Notes under the pieces: generated by a model
Databases searched by the model: none
Seen by the model: the letters and a program-made list of their open reading frames with translations, nothing else
What the model was told of the DNA's origin: nothing
Made by a program: the position numbers and the translations under genes
In this document: in pieces, positions 56,906-64,000 of the stretch
How the letters are laid out: every line of letters starts with the position of its first letter
How positions within the stretch are numbered: the stretch's first letter is position 1
Assembly: GCF_002197645.1 (NCBI RefSeq)
Contig: NZ_CP021874.1
Coordinates: 2,170,001-2,234,000 of the forward strand
Origin: Enterococcus wangshanyuanii
GTDB lineage: Bacteria; Bacillota; Bacilli; Lactobacillales; Enterococcaceae
DNA: 64,000 nt
Reading direction: 5' to 3'

Positions 56906-57469
56906 ATGATCACCATGGAGGATATTATCCGTGAAGGAAACCCCACGCTTAGAGAAGTGGCAAAAGAAGTAGCCGTGCCGCTATCTGATGAAGATATCAA
57001 GCTAGGCGAAGAAATGATAGAATTTCTGAAAAACAGCCAAGACCCAGTCAAAGCAGAGGAACTAGCTTTACGCGGTGGCGTTGGTCTAGCTGCACCTCAG
57101 CTAGATATTTCAAAACGTATCATCGCAGTCCATGTACCAAGTAACGATTTAGAAAATCCTGAACCAACATTGAGTGCCGTAATGTATAATCCTAAAATTT
57201 TGAGCCATTCTGTTCAAGACGCTTGCTTAGGCGAAGGTGAAGGCTGCTTATCGGTAGACCGCGAAGTCCCAGGCTATGTGGTACGTCATAACAAGATCAC
57301 CCTTTCTTATACTGACATTACAGGTGAAAAGCAAAAAATCCGCTTGAAAAATTACGAAGCGATCGTCGTTCAGCATGAGATCGATCATTTAAATGGTGTG
57401 ATGTTTTATGATCATATCAACCAGCAAAACCCATTTGCTTTGAAAGATGGCGTGCTGGTGATTGAGTAA
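56906..57469 (+). CDS. def: Peptide deformylase
   Basis: 187 residues, the Gram-positive (type 2) size. All three motifs are present: [17 protein letters not shown] with the metal Cys, and QHEIDHLNG with two metal His and the catalytic Glu. It removes the formyl group from nascent chains. AGGAGGAATT site; possible -10 TATGATAAACT near 56790. Confidence 0.96.
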   Translation: MITMEDIIREGNPTLREVAKEVAVPLSDEDIKLGEEMIEFLKNSQDPVKAEELALRGGVGLAAPQLDISKRIIAVHVPSNDLENPEPTLSAVMYNPKILSHSVQDACLGEGEGCLSVDREVPGYVVRHNKITLSYTDITGEKQKIRLKNYEAIVVQHEIDHLNGVMFYDHINQQNPFALKDGVLVIE

Positions 57470-57511
57470 GTGCTTGACAAATATACAACTTTAGAGAATA
57501 ATTCCTTAACG

Positions 57512-57556
57512 AAAAAACCAACGATCAGTTAAATTGATTGATCGTTGGTTTTTTTG
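57512..57556. terminator. Terminator of def
   Basis: Arms AAAAAACCAACGATCA and TGATCGTTGGTTTTTTT around a loop of about 11 bases. Confidence 0.88.
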
Positions 57557-57611
57557 TATAAATTTTTTTCTATTTTATCCATCTTACTAAATTACCTTAT
57601 AAGACTTTTCG

Positions 57612-57800
57612 TTATTTATCTTTCTTTAATACTATATAGTAAAGTAAAGTATACCCAATTACAAATCCTATTACACCTGATAGTTCGTAGTTTAGAAAAT
57701 AAGATAATGAAAGGTTGTTATCTCTTATTAAAACAATTAGCCTAACCAAAATGTAGACTGTTATAACAACCAAATAGTTTTTTCTATCTTGTTTATGCAT
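57612..57800 (-). CDS. Small two-segment membrane protein, 62 aa
   Basis: Not recognised. Two hydrophobic helices (YLVVITVYILVRLIVLI; GVIGFVIGYTLLYYIVL) with basic ends. Strong AGAGGAGGG site. Last gene on the minus strand of the accessory island, 146 bases after the CPBP gene. Could be an immunity or modulator peptide. Confidence 0.55.
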   Translation of the reverse strand: MHKQDRKNYLVVITVYILVRLIVLIRDNNLSLSYFLNYELSGVIGFVIGYTLLYYIVLKKDK

Positions 57801-57946
57801 CTAAATTATTCCCTCCTCTTGAAAAAACTATTTTTTTCTGAATTTATGAACTGAATCATAGTTGCTGACTTGCAATCAGAATACGTTTTTGCATGTTCTT
57901 CTTCTCAAAATGATACAACGAATCTAAAAATTTCTAGACTCAATGG

Positions 57947-58543
57947 TTAGCTACTCATGAGTAATGGAGTAATAAAGATCATAAAATTGAAAAAAGAATG
58001 AGCTAAAATGCTGTACCAAATATTTTTTCCAACTATATAAAATATACTTAAAATGATTCCCAATACTAAAAATGGAATTAAAAATATAAGATTATAATTT
58101 GCAGCTGCTGCATGATTGAATGCAAATAGTACACTAGATATTGAAGCCATAACTATTTTTAAATAGCTATGATCAGAATTAATAAAACAATATCGATAAG
58201 CAATTTCTTCTATGAACGGTCCTAAAAAAATACTTTCAACAAAAAATAATATTTTCCAATCATACCTAGCAAAAACGACTTTTGTATTTAACATAGTAGC
58301 TATTATTATGTACGTAAACAGCATTACCACAAACGTAATTATTACAGTGTAAACAGCTCTTCTCAACTTTACTATTTTTAAACTTCCAATCAACTCTTTT
58401 TTAAAGAATAAAATCGCTAGCAAAATAAGAATTATTTTTTGAATGAATAGATAAGTTGGATCAAAATAATTCCAGCTAGTTCCTATAGCTGGAATTATTT
58501 GTGTTACTAAAAAATAAATGGAAAGATATATAATTTTAAGCAT
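57947..58543 (-). CDS. CPBP-family intramembrane metalloprotease
   Basis: 198 residues, about six to seven membrane segments, with the CPBP motifs: FIEEIAYRYCF (EExxxR form), LFAFNHAAA and LAHSFFNFMIF. Follows the secreted 142-residue gene by 29 bases on the same strand, so they form an operon. Family knowledge: CPBP proteins process prenylated or lipid-linked substrates, and many in lactic acid bacteria are bacteriocin immunity proteins next to their peptide gene. That context is inferred here. Confidence 0.85.
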   Translation of the reverse strand: MLKIIYLSIYFLVTQIIPAIGTSWNYFDPTYLFIQKIILILLAILFFKKELIGSLKIVKLRRAVYTVIITFVVMLFTYIIIATMLNTKVVFARYDWKILFFVESIFLGPFIEEIAYRYCFINSDHSYLKIVMASISSVLFAFNHAAAANYNLIFLIPFLVLGIILSIFYIVGKNIWYSILAHSFFNFMIFITPLLMSS

Positions 58544-58572
58544 TAATCAGTTCACTCTTTTCATTGATTAAG

Positions 58573-59001
58573 TTATGCTGGCACATAATCTGTGTATGAT
58601 GTATTGGAAGTTACCGTTTTGGTATCAACATATTTATTATCTACTTTTCTATAACGTTTATAAGTAACTGTGATTTTCGCTTCTTGTCTGTACTTTTTGA
58701 ATTTACCACTCTCAGAATAAGTATGACCCAATTTTATTTTTACTGGTCCCGCTTGAGTAGTTACCTCAATAGTCGACTTTCTAGATGTAGTATAGTTCCC
58801 CAAGAACGTTCTTTTGCCTTTTTTTATAGTATAACTTTGCGTTTTTGCCCATGTACGCGATTGAATCTGAGAAGTATCCTCAATTATATAATAATATTCG
58901 TCATTATCATTGATTACTTCACTTGCTTCAGAAGTTACTCCTAATGTTACGCTACCAAATAATAAACCACTAAACAAGACACTTACCAAAATTTTTTTCA
59001 T
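58573..59001 (-). CDS. Secreted basic protein of unknown family, 142 aa
   Basis: Signal peptide (1-27, cut near SEASE), then a mature part of about 115 residues with an acidic Tyr-rich start (NDNDEYYYIIEDTSQIQSRT) and a Lys/Thr/Tyr-rich beta domain (KTQSYTIKKGKRTFLGNYTT, ITVTYKRYRKVDNKYVDTK). No Cys, no LPXTG or lipobox. First gene of the operon with CPBP, divergent from the XRE regulator. Upstream are two GCAAC-N5-GTTG sites and a 41-base block shared with the other secreted gene. Not recognised; candidates are a bacteriocin-like toxin, adhesin or matrix protein. Confidence 0.7.
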   Translation of the reverse strand: MKKILVSVLFSGLLFGSVTLGVTSEASEVINDNDEYYYIIEDTSQIQSRTWAKTQSYTIKKGKRTFLGNYTTSRKSTIEVTTQAGPVKIKLGHTYSESGKFKKYRQEAKITVTYKRYRKVDNKYVDTKTVTSNTSYTDYVPA

Positions 59002-59060
59002 AAATAAAACCTTCTTTCTTTTTGATATGGCATTATCATTGCACGAGAAAGCTATTTTTA

Positions 59061-59101
59061 GTAAGCACCTATTAGTTTACAGCATGACAACACTCAGTTG
59101 C
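59061..59101 (-). promoter_or_regulatory. Shared promoter block of the secreted-protein genes, copy 1
   Basis: On the minus strand begins GCAACTGAGTGTTGTCA, then GCTGTAAAC, GGTGCTTAC. It matches 29 of 41 bases with 60250-60290 in the same orientation. TTGTCA could be a -35; the base block 17 bases on is TGCTTA, not a normal -10. Confidence 0.6.
59088..59100. promoter_or_regulatory. CAAC-N5-GTTG operator 1
   Basis: CAACACTCAGTTG, dyad, in the divergent XRE/secreted-protein promoter region; 25 bases centre to centre from operator 2. Confidence 0.6.
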
Positions 59102-59109
59102 TTTATCAG

Positions 59110-59137
59110 TTGCAACCAATCGTTGTCATAATATAAT
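59110..59137 (+). promoter_or_regulatory. XRE promoter with operator 2 in its spacer
   Basis: TTGCAA (59110-59115) and TATAAT (59132-59137), 16-base spacer. CAACCAATCGTTG (59113-59125) lies across the spacer, so binding of the regulator would block its own promoter. Confidence 0.6.
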
Positions 59138-59207
59138 CCAACAATCGGTATCTTTTTCATTCAAAATGTCGTATGATTAAGTATGAAAATTTAAAGGGGG
59201 AAGTCTA

Positions 59208-59735
59208 TTGGTTTTAGCTGATCGATTACGTGCACATAGAGAAAATAAAGGGCTTTCACAAGCGGCTGTGGCAACTAAATTGAATATTTCTCGTCAATCA
59301 GTTTCCAAATGGGAGACTGGAAAAGGTTATCCGGACATTGATAATCTAGTGTTACTTAGCAAAATTTATGAAGTTTCAATTGACGAACTCGTCCAAGAAA
59401 ATAAAGTATTGAAGAAAAAAATTGAAGAGAATAACCAAACGATAGACGAGCATCGAAAAAAGTTAGACTGGATTCATCACCCAGGGCTTGAGGAAAAGGA
59501 TGAAGGGTTGCTACTACTGATTGTCGTCATTGGTTTGTCCATAGCTGCCCCATTAGGTTTATTTATTGCCCCAATCATTATGAAACGGAATAAAAAAAGC
59601 AACACATTTTACATGTTAATTAACATTGTAAGCGTGTGCTGCATTCTAATTAATTTGTATTTTATGTTCATTATGGTTGGCGACTATCTTTTATGGGATC
59701 AAAAAATTGAAGTAAACTATACACCTGATCCTTAA
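59208..59735 (+). CDS. XRE-family regulator with two membrane segments
   Basis: Starts at TTG 59208 after AAAGGGGG. 175 residues: HTH_3 (1-62; RLRAHRENKGLSQAAVATKL, SRQSVSKWETGKGYPDIDNL), coiled linker (63-88), then two membrane segments (about 104-125 and 135-160). A membrane-tethered repressor that may sense envelope or peptide signals. Divergent from the secreted/CPBP operon and convergent with the DUF5626-like gene, the stops overlapping by 4 bases. Three CAAC-N5-GTTG dyads mark its likely regulon. Confidence 0.85.
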   Translation: MVLADRLRAHRENKGLSQAAVATKLNISRQSVSKWETGKGYPDIDNLVLLSKIYEVSIDELVQENKVLKKKIEENNQTIDEHRKKLDWIHHPGLEEKDEGLLLLIVVIGLSIAAPLGLFIAPIIMKRNKKSNTFYMLINIVSVCCILINLYFMFIMVGDYLLWDQKIEVNYTPDP

Positions 59736-60199
59736 GTTAAAACTGAAACATTTAATCTAGAACCATTTATTTTTGCTCGAAGATTGATTGTTACTGTAGA
59801 GGTACCCACTTTTCGCTTTAAATAGTACGTTGCTTGCTTTGAATTGTCGATTCGCAAGGATTTACCAGTAAATGAACCGGATATAGCAACCGCTTTTGCA
59901 TTTTTTGCAGTAGTAATTGAATTGTTTTTTATAGTTATCTGATAACTAGCTCTCCAAGAACCTTTTCTTTCAGTAGAAACAGTGTACGTACCGTTTCCTA
60001 ATGCCCTAGAAAGAGCTGGTTCTTTTTCTATTGTGATAATCAATTCTTCTCCTTCTTCTGTAATAATGCTCGAAATTTGTTTTTCTGTAGTACGTAATGG
60101 ATAAGTAACAGATGTTGGAGTTTCTTCTGCGTAACTAACAGCTCCCTTACTAACCAGACTTAAAAATACTACAGTCCCAAAAATAAATATCTTTTTCAT
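59732..60199 (-). CDS. Secreted beta-rich protein (DUF5626-like), 155 aa
   Basis: Start set at the ATG ending at 60199 (MKKIFIFGTVVFLSL), with AAGGAG 8 bases before; an in-frame GTG three codons earlier overlaps that site. Signal peptide cut near SYAEE, then a beta-rich domain with NGTYTVSTERKGSWRASYQI, SGSFTGKSLRIDNSKQATYY and RKVGTSTVTINLRAKING. Resembles the DUF5626 family of secreted enterococcal proteins; role unknown. Its leader has the third dyad (60277-60289) and promoter block copy 2. Confidence 0.7.
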   Translation of the reverse strand: MKKIFIFGTVVFLSLVSKGAVSYAEETPTSVTYPLRTTEKQISSIITEEGEELIITIEKEPALSRALGNGTYTVSTERKGSWRASYQITIKNNSITTAKNAKAVAISGSFTGKSLRIDNSKQATYYLKRKVGTSTVTINLRAKINGSRLNVSVLT

Positions 60200-60249
60200 A
60201 ACGATCACTCCTTTTTTATAATTAACCGTACAAAAAAGGAAATTGGAAA

Positions 60250-60290
60250 GAAAGCACCGTTCGGTTTGCAGCGTGTCAACTTATAGTTGC
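60250..60290 (-). promoter_or_regulatory. Shared promoter block of the secreted-protein genes, copy 2, with operator 3
   Basis: On the minus strand begins GCAACTATAAGTTGACA, then GCTGCAAAC, GGTGCTTTC. CAACTTATAGTTG (60277-60289) is the dyad. TTGACA is a perfect -35; 17 bases on is TGCTTT. About 50 bases before the start codon. Confidence 0.6.
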
Positions 60291-60386
60291 GCATCAATAA
60301 TGACAAAGATATCAAGGCGATCCTTGCTTAATTTAGGACCAAGTAACAGGAGACTTATAATACCAATTCATTCGGATTAGCACATA

Positions 60387-60431
60387 AAAAAACTGTAAAC
60401 AAAGTCCTTTTAAGAACATCATTTACAGTTT
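60387..60431 (-). terminator. Terminator of the HAD hydrolase gene
   Basis: Arms AAACTGTAAA and TTTACAGTTT, with T7 on the minus strand. Confidence 0.8.
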
Positions 60432-60460
60432 CATCTACCTGCTATATAAATAACTTTTCC

Positions 60461-61237
60461 CTAAATCGCCTTTAACTCTTTCAACGCTTTCCAAATCCCA
60501 TCATTATCGTTGGTATCTGTCACAAACTTCGCTTCTTTTTGGATATGCGGCAGTGCATTGCCCATCGCTACACCGATTCCTGCTTCTCTTAGCATTTCTC
60601 GGTCGTTTTCGCCATCACCAAACGTAATGATATTTTCCCGCTCGATTCCGACACGATCTGCTAAGTTCAATAAAGTAGCAGCTTTTGATCCACTTTTTGG
60701 CACGATATCTACACTTTGAGGATGCCAGCGAACAAAGCGGAATTTAGAAAACTCACTATCAAACACACCATTATATGATTCATCATAAAATGCTAAGCCT
60801 TGATAGACATCATTTTCCTTATGAAAATCCCCATCATATTCTGGAGCTGCAAAATCAATCGAGCCCATTGCTTCCGCCATTTGTAACTGGCGGTGGTGAT
60901 TGTTTTTTTTCACGTCGTCTAAGCCGACATACGCCAAACCGATCTCTCTTTTTTCCAGTTCAGATGAAAAGCGCTGCAACTCTTTTTCATCCAATAAATT
61001 TTGATAATACTGCTCATGATCTAAAAATGCGGCAGCACCATTACAAAGAACATAGTTTGAAAAATCTAAGTCTAAAATAATATCCTGCGCCATAAAACGG
61101 CTGCGGCCTGTAGCAACAGTCACCAGATGACCTTGCTGTCTAAGTAGTGCTAATGCTTCTCTTGTACTCTCCAGTGGTTGCTTGTCGCTTCCTAGTAATG
61201 TTCCATCAATATCAAATGCAAAAAGTTTTCTTTTCAT
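60461..61237 (-). CDS. Cof-type HAD-IIB phosphatase
   Basis: 258 residues. HAD motif I LFAFDIDGTLLGSDKQP, motif II TVATGRS, motif III Lys in VPKSGSKAATLLNL, motif IV ITFGDGENDREML, with a C2B cap between II and III. It dephosphorylates sugar phosphates, FMN or PLP in the family. Cytosolic, single gene; the alkylation repair pseudogene is upstream. Confidence 0.93.
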   Translation of the reverse strand: MKRKLFAFDIDGTLLGSDKQPLESTREALALLRQQGHLVTVATGRSRFMAQDIILDLDFSNYVLCNGAAAFLDHEQYYQNLLDEKELQRFSSELEKREIGLAYVGLDDVKKNNHHRQLQMAEAMGSIDFAAPEYDGDFHKENDVYQGLAFYDESYNGVFDSEFSKFRFVRWHPQSVDIVPKSGSKAATLLNLADRVGIERENIITFGDGENDREMLREAGIGVAMGNALPHIQKEAKFVTDTNDNDGIWKALKELKAI

Positions 61238-61260
61238 GGCGTATTAATTCCGCTCGCTTT

Positions 61261-61908
61261 CTATGATTTTGGCAAATACTTGCTGCCTTCTCTGACTGCT
61301 AATGGACTTAGTTCCATCGTTGCAATCAGTTCTTGGACCCATTGAGGGTCTATTTTACTATGCTGGCGTAACGACCAGCCGATCGCTTTTTGAATAAAGA
61401 ACTCATCTGTAGTTTTATCATAAATAATGGCTTTTTTCAACAGCTCAGTGTCTGTTTGCTCTTTGTATAATAGTTGTAAATTGATTGCTACACGCCGATG
61501 TCAAAAGCTTTCTTCACCATAAAAAGCAGCAAATAATCGCGGCATTTCCTCGAAGTGGCTAGCTCCCCACAACGCAAAAAATTTTCGCCAAGCATCCCCA
61601 CTATCCCACCAGGCTTTTTCAATGACTAGTGGTTTGAACTGTAATACTTCTTCAAGGGACATTCGCTTCACATTTACCGTTGCTAGATCGATCGCAACAT
61701 ACTGATATTCTCGTTCTGATTTTGCATAATAAAAATGTACTAGCTCAAATAGTTCTACGAATGACAGCTTTTTACTCGCTTTTAAAAGTTCTTTTTCCAT
61801 TGCCAAGCGTGTTGGTGCAGGGACACCAGCAAAGGCAAATAAGTTTTTCATGTAAGCAGCCATTTGCTGCGACTTCTCTTCATTTTTAATAAAGACAACT
61901 TCATTCAT
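61261..61908 (-). pseudogene. DNA alkylation repair (AlkD-like) gene with in-frame TGA
   Basis: Start ATG ending at 61908 (MNEVVFIKNEEKSQQMAAYM) after GAGGGAG. Codons 1-135 read as the HEAT-like helical repeats of AlkD/AlkC-type glycosylases (KAWWDSGDAWRKFFALWG). A TGA at 61503-61501 follows GEESF. The same frame continues without shift for 80 codons (HRRVAINLQLLYKEQTDTEL, QKAIGWSLRQHSKIDPQWVQ, SKYLPKS) to TAG at 61263-61261, completing the family's C-terminus. At the TGA the family usually has Trp (FWxRR), so one base change (TGG to TGA) explains it. Either a recent nonsense mutation or a sequencing error. Confidence 0.88.
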
Positions 61909-61946
61909 CTTTCTACTCCCTCTTTCGTCCATTCACGCATAACAGC

Positions 61947-61982
61947 AAAAAAGAGTGGGGAAAAATCCCGCACTCTGCTTTT
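61947..61982 (-). terminator. Terminator of the formate/nitrite transporter gene
   Basis: Arms AAAGAGTGGGG-type and CCCGCACTCTGCTTTT (one bulge) with T-runs on both sides; the right arm touches the gene's stop. Confidence 0.78.
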
Positions 61983-62779
61983 TAATCTAAATAAGTTGTA
62001 TCTGCATTGTTCAGCCATGCATAGCCTAATCCCATCACTAAACCGCCCCCGATAAAGTTACCGATCAAGGCAAAGAAGAGATTGTGCGCAACACTGCCCA
62101 CAGTCATTGCTGCTAACGTTCCGTGAGAAGCGAAGTAAGCTAAGCTAAATGCCGGGAAGTTTGCGATAACGTGTTCGTAGCCTAAGAAAGCGAAAATGAA
62201 GATGATGAAAATGATCGCAGCGACTTTCCCCGCGTCATCCTTCATACGCATACTTACTAGAACCGCTGTATTTACAACGATATTGGCAAAAATCGCCTCA
62301 ACCAAAATCTGTGTAGTTGTCTTATTCAACTTACCAGCGATCGATGTAAAGAAGAAACTATCTGGCGCTAGATCCTGAAATGGAACCGTCAGCGAAATCA
62401 AGTAACCGAAAAGAACACCGCCAACTAAGTTAAAGAAGATACAGGCAAATAAAATTTTTGCAGCAAAAGAGAAATTGATTTTTTTACGGTAAACACCAAC
62501 AGTCATATACAGCATGTTTGATGTACCTAATTCAGCATTCATATAAAGAATCATGACAAGTGACCAACTGAACATAAAGGCATAAAGCATTTTGCCTAGT
62601 CCGTGTACGATATCCTCACCCTTCATAGCAATAGCGAAGGCCACAGCTGTTCCTAATGTCAAGAACATACAGGCAAGCATAGCACGAAAAGCATAACGTA
62701 GAAAACTACTTTGGAATAAGTTCATTTTTTTATTGATTGATTTATCGATCTGCTCAAATAACGGCGATACAGGTTTCAT
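61982..62779 (-). CDS. Formate/nitrite transporter family channel
   Basis: Start set at the ATG ending at 62779 (MKPVSPLFEQIDKSINKKMN), with AAAAGGAG upstream. About 265 residues, six membrane segments, FNT signatures AMLACMFLTLGTAVAFA and AHNLFFALIGNFIGGGLVMG. A pentameric channel for formate, nitrite, or hydrosulfide in the family; specificity not decided. Enterococci release formate through PFL, so a formate role is plausible. Confidence 0.9.
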   Translation of the reverse strand: MKPVSPLFEQIDKSINKKMNLFQSSFLRYAFRAMLACMFLTLGTAVAFAIAMKGEDIVHGLGKMLYAFMFSWSLVMILYMNAELGTSNMLYMTVGVYRKKINFSFAAKILFACIFFNLVGGVLFGYLISLTVPFQDLAPDSFFFTSIAGKLNKTTTQILVEAIFANIVVNTAVLVSMRMKDDAGKVAAIIFIIFIFAFLGYEHVIANFPAFSLAYFASHGTLAAMTVGSVAHNLFFALIGNFIGGGLVMGLGYAWLNNADTTYLD

Positions 62780-63142
62780 GTTGTTTCTCCTTTTCAATTT
62801 GTTTTCATCTTATATTTTCAAAAACATCTTTTACTATTTTAAAGACCTCTACTCGTTTTGTCTAGTGCTTTTTCATACAAAGTAACACTTTTTTCTATTA
62901 TAAGCAAAACAAGTGGTAAAGTTCCTCATTCCTCTACTCATTTTCATTCTTTCTTGCCAGTTTCCTCTTTTTTATGAAAAAACAATGAGAAAATCGTTCC
63001 GAAGACCGATGAGAATTTGCATTTTACTGGTAAAATGGAACTAAGTTATCTATTGAACAAGAGACATTGGGTTGTTTTATAAAAAATAGATAACCTTTGA
63101 AGAAAGATTTTGCCAAACTATGGGGAAAGTAAGGTGAACGAA
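62780..63142. other. Divergent intergenic region
   Basis: No gene is supported. It separates the divergent FNT and TPM genes and must hold their promoters, but no -35/-10 pair is convincing. TAAGGTG (63130-63136) is the probable ribosome-binding site of the TPM gene. Confidence 0.4.
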
Positions 63143-64000
63143 ATGATAAAACAAGGACAGGACACTAACGTAAACAAATTAAATCAACGAATTGAAAATC
63201 AGTATAAATCGATGCGGGCAACAAACAACGTATTCTCGGTCATCTTCTTGGTTGTCTTAATGATTTTTGTAGGTCTTTTCAGTCTATTTTTCTCAGCGAG
63301 CGCTAGCTATAACGAAAAAATGACTGCTTTTGACCAAGAGCTCAATACTCTTCAAGAAGAAAAAGCTGCGATCGAATCTGGAAAAATCGTCACAGCTGAG
63401 AAATCCTTTGACACGATTTTACAAGAAAATTTGGCGAACTTAAAAGAGTATCCTCAATCAGAAAATAATTATACGATTTCTATCGAAGGAACAAATAGCC
63501 AAATCACACTCAACAAAAACAATATTTTTGTTTCAGACAATGCAAATATGCTAAATAAAGAAACGAAACAGAAGATCTATGAGCTAAACAAACAATTAGC
63601 TGCCAGTACCAACGGAGCACAATTAGAAGTCATCACTATCCCTGAATTACCACGCGGGGAAGATATCGAATCTTACGCCAATAAATTATTCAATCAACTG
63701 GGGATCGGCGATAAAAATGAAAATAACGGTATTTTATATCTGATTGCCTTGGATGACCGCGAATTTCGTTTAGAAGTTGGTTATGGATTAGAAGGATTGA
63801 TTCCTGATGGAACCGCTGATTCGATCATCAATGATGACGATGTCGTTGATGCATTTAAAGATGAAAAATATGACCAAGCAGTCAACCAAGTGCTCGATCA
63901 AGTATTTCCTCTAATGAATACCAAAACTGCTTTAGTCGATTCTAAAATCAATCAAGTCGAGAGTCAAAAAAGTGCTGTTATATGGGGCCGTTGGGGATTA
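63143..64000 (+). CDS. TPM-domain (YgcG-like) membrane protein, partial
   Basis: The frame opens at ATG 63143 (a GTG at 63134 is possible) and runs to the window edge for 286 codons. One N-terminal membrane segment (about 33-53), a coiled linker, then a TPM domain (about 125-260) with NIFVSDNANMLNKETKQKIY, NNGILYLIALDDREFRLEVG and YGLEGLIPDGTADSIIND, typical of TPM_phosphatase/Repair_PSII-like proteins. Family function is poorly known (envelope, membrane protein quality). C-terminal part missing. Confidence 0.88.
   Translation, partial: MIKQGQDTNVNKLNQRIENQYKSMRATNNVFSVIFLVVLMIFVGLFSLFFSASASYNEKMTAFDQELNTLQEEKAAIESGKIVTAEKSFDTILQENLANLKEYPQSENNYTISIEGTNSQITLNKNNIFVSDNANMLNKETKQKIYELNKQLAASTNGAQLEVITIPELPRGEDIESYANKLFNQLGIGDKNENNGILYLIALDDREFRLEVGYGLEGLIPDGTADSIINDDDVVDAFKDEKYDQAVNQVLDQVFPLMNTKTALVDSKINQVESQKSAVIWGRWGL

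Noticed and set aside
58573..59001. Lactococcin 972-type bacteriocin assignment for the secreted protein
   Set aside because: The size and signal peptide fit, but none of the family's sequence features are recognisable; left as unknown.

Overview
The window reads as low-GC Firmicutes chromosome, almost certainly from an Enterococcus close to the E. faecalis lineage. The genus call rests on a SagA-like NlpC/P60 hydrolase next to mreCD, the enterococcal style of LXG and WXG100 type VII secretion genes, an IS30-family element, an Mga regulator beside a very large cell-wall adhesin, and strong AAGGAGG ribosome-binding sites throughout. I see no rRNA, tRNA, CRISPR array or prophage structure.

Layout. 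(1) 1-7,140 is an accessory type VII secretion region. A leftward LXG-toxin operon runs off the window start. A rightward set holds a WXG100 protein, two near-identical membrane-anchored proteins, a decayed effector copy, an intact alpha/beta-hydrolase effector with its helical part at the C-terminus, and two small helical partners. (2) 7,189-13,138 holds a nitroreductase, a DUF1846 protein, an HxlR/PEBP pair with a clear operator, a triple RidA fusion and an XRE regulator. (3) 13,351-17,970 is a beta-glucoside PTS operon with a textbook antitermination leader. (4) 18,073-23,960 holds single genes: a Ntn hydrolase, LysR/DUF4865, a phosphatase, YdeI, a WYL regulator, DUF1456 and VOC. (5) About 23,961-25,915 is an IS30-type element with a CPBP protease gene between its transposase and right end. 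(6) 26,064-33,900 holds a GNAT enzyme, an ald/M42 peptidase/OppA operon for peptide and alanine use, lacD, a LacI regulator and YebC. (7) 34,053-37,708 is an RpiR/PTS/PatB sugar locus. (8) 37,761-46,433 holds a YxeA-type pair, a 2,045-residue adhesin and its probable Mga regulator. (9) 46,584-57,469 is mostly core: VanZ, PepF, two coiled-coil wall hydrolases, mreCD, pnp, rpsO and def. (10) 57,612-60,199 is a small accessory island of two secreted proteins, a CPBP membrane protease and an XRE regulator, tied together by a shared operator. (11) 60,461-64,000 holds a HAD phosphatase, a broken DNA alkylation repair gene, a formate/nitrite channel and the start of a TPM-domain protein.

The two most promising systems are the reverse-arranged lipase-like type VII effector module with a tandem-duplicated putative immunity gene (3.1-6.9 kb), and the XRE/secreted protein/CPBP island (57.6-60.3 kb), where three copies of a GCAAC-N5-GTTGWCA motif link the regulator to both secreted genes. 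Other points of note are an aberrant LANLG sorting motif in the giant adhesin, an in-frame TGA in the alkylation repair gene, matched promoter spacing of the two wall hydrolases, and a long stem-loop in the pnp leader.
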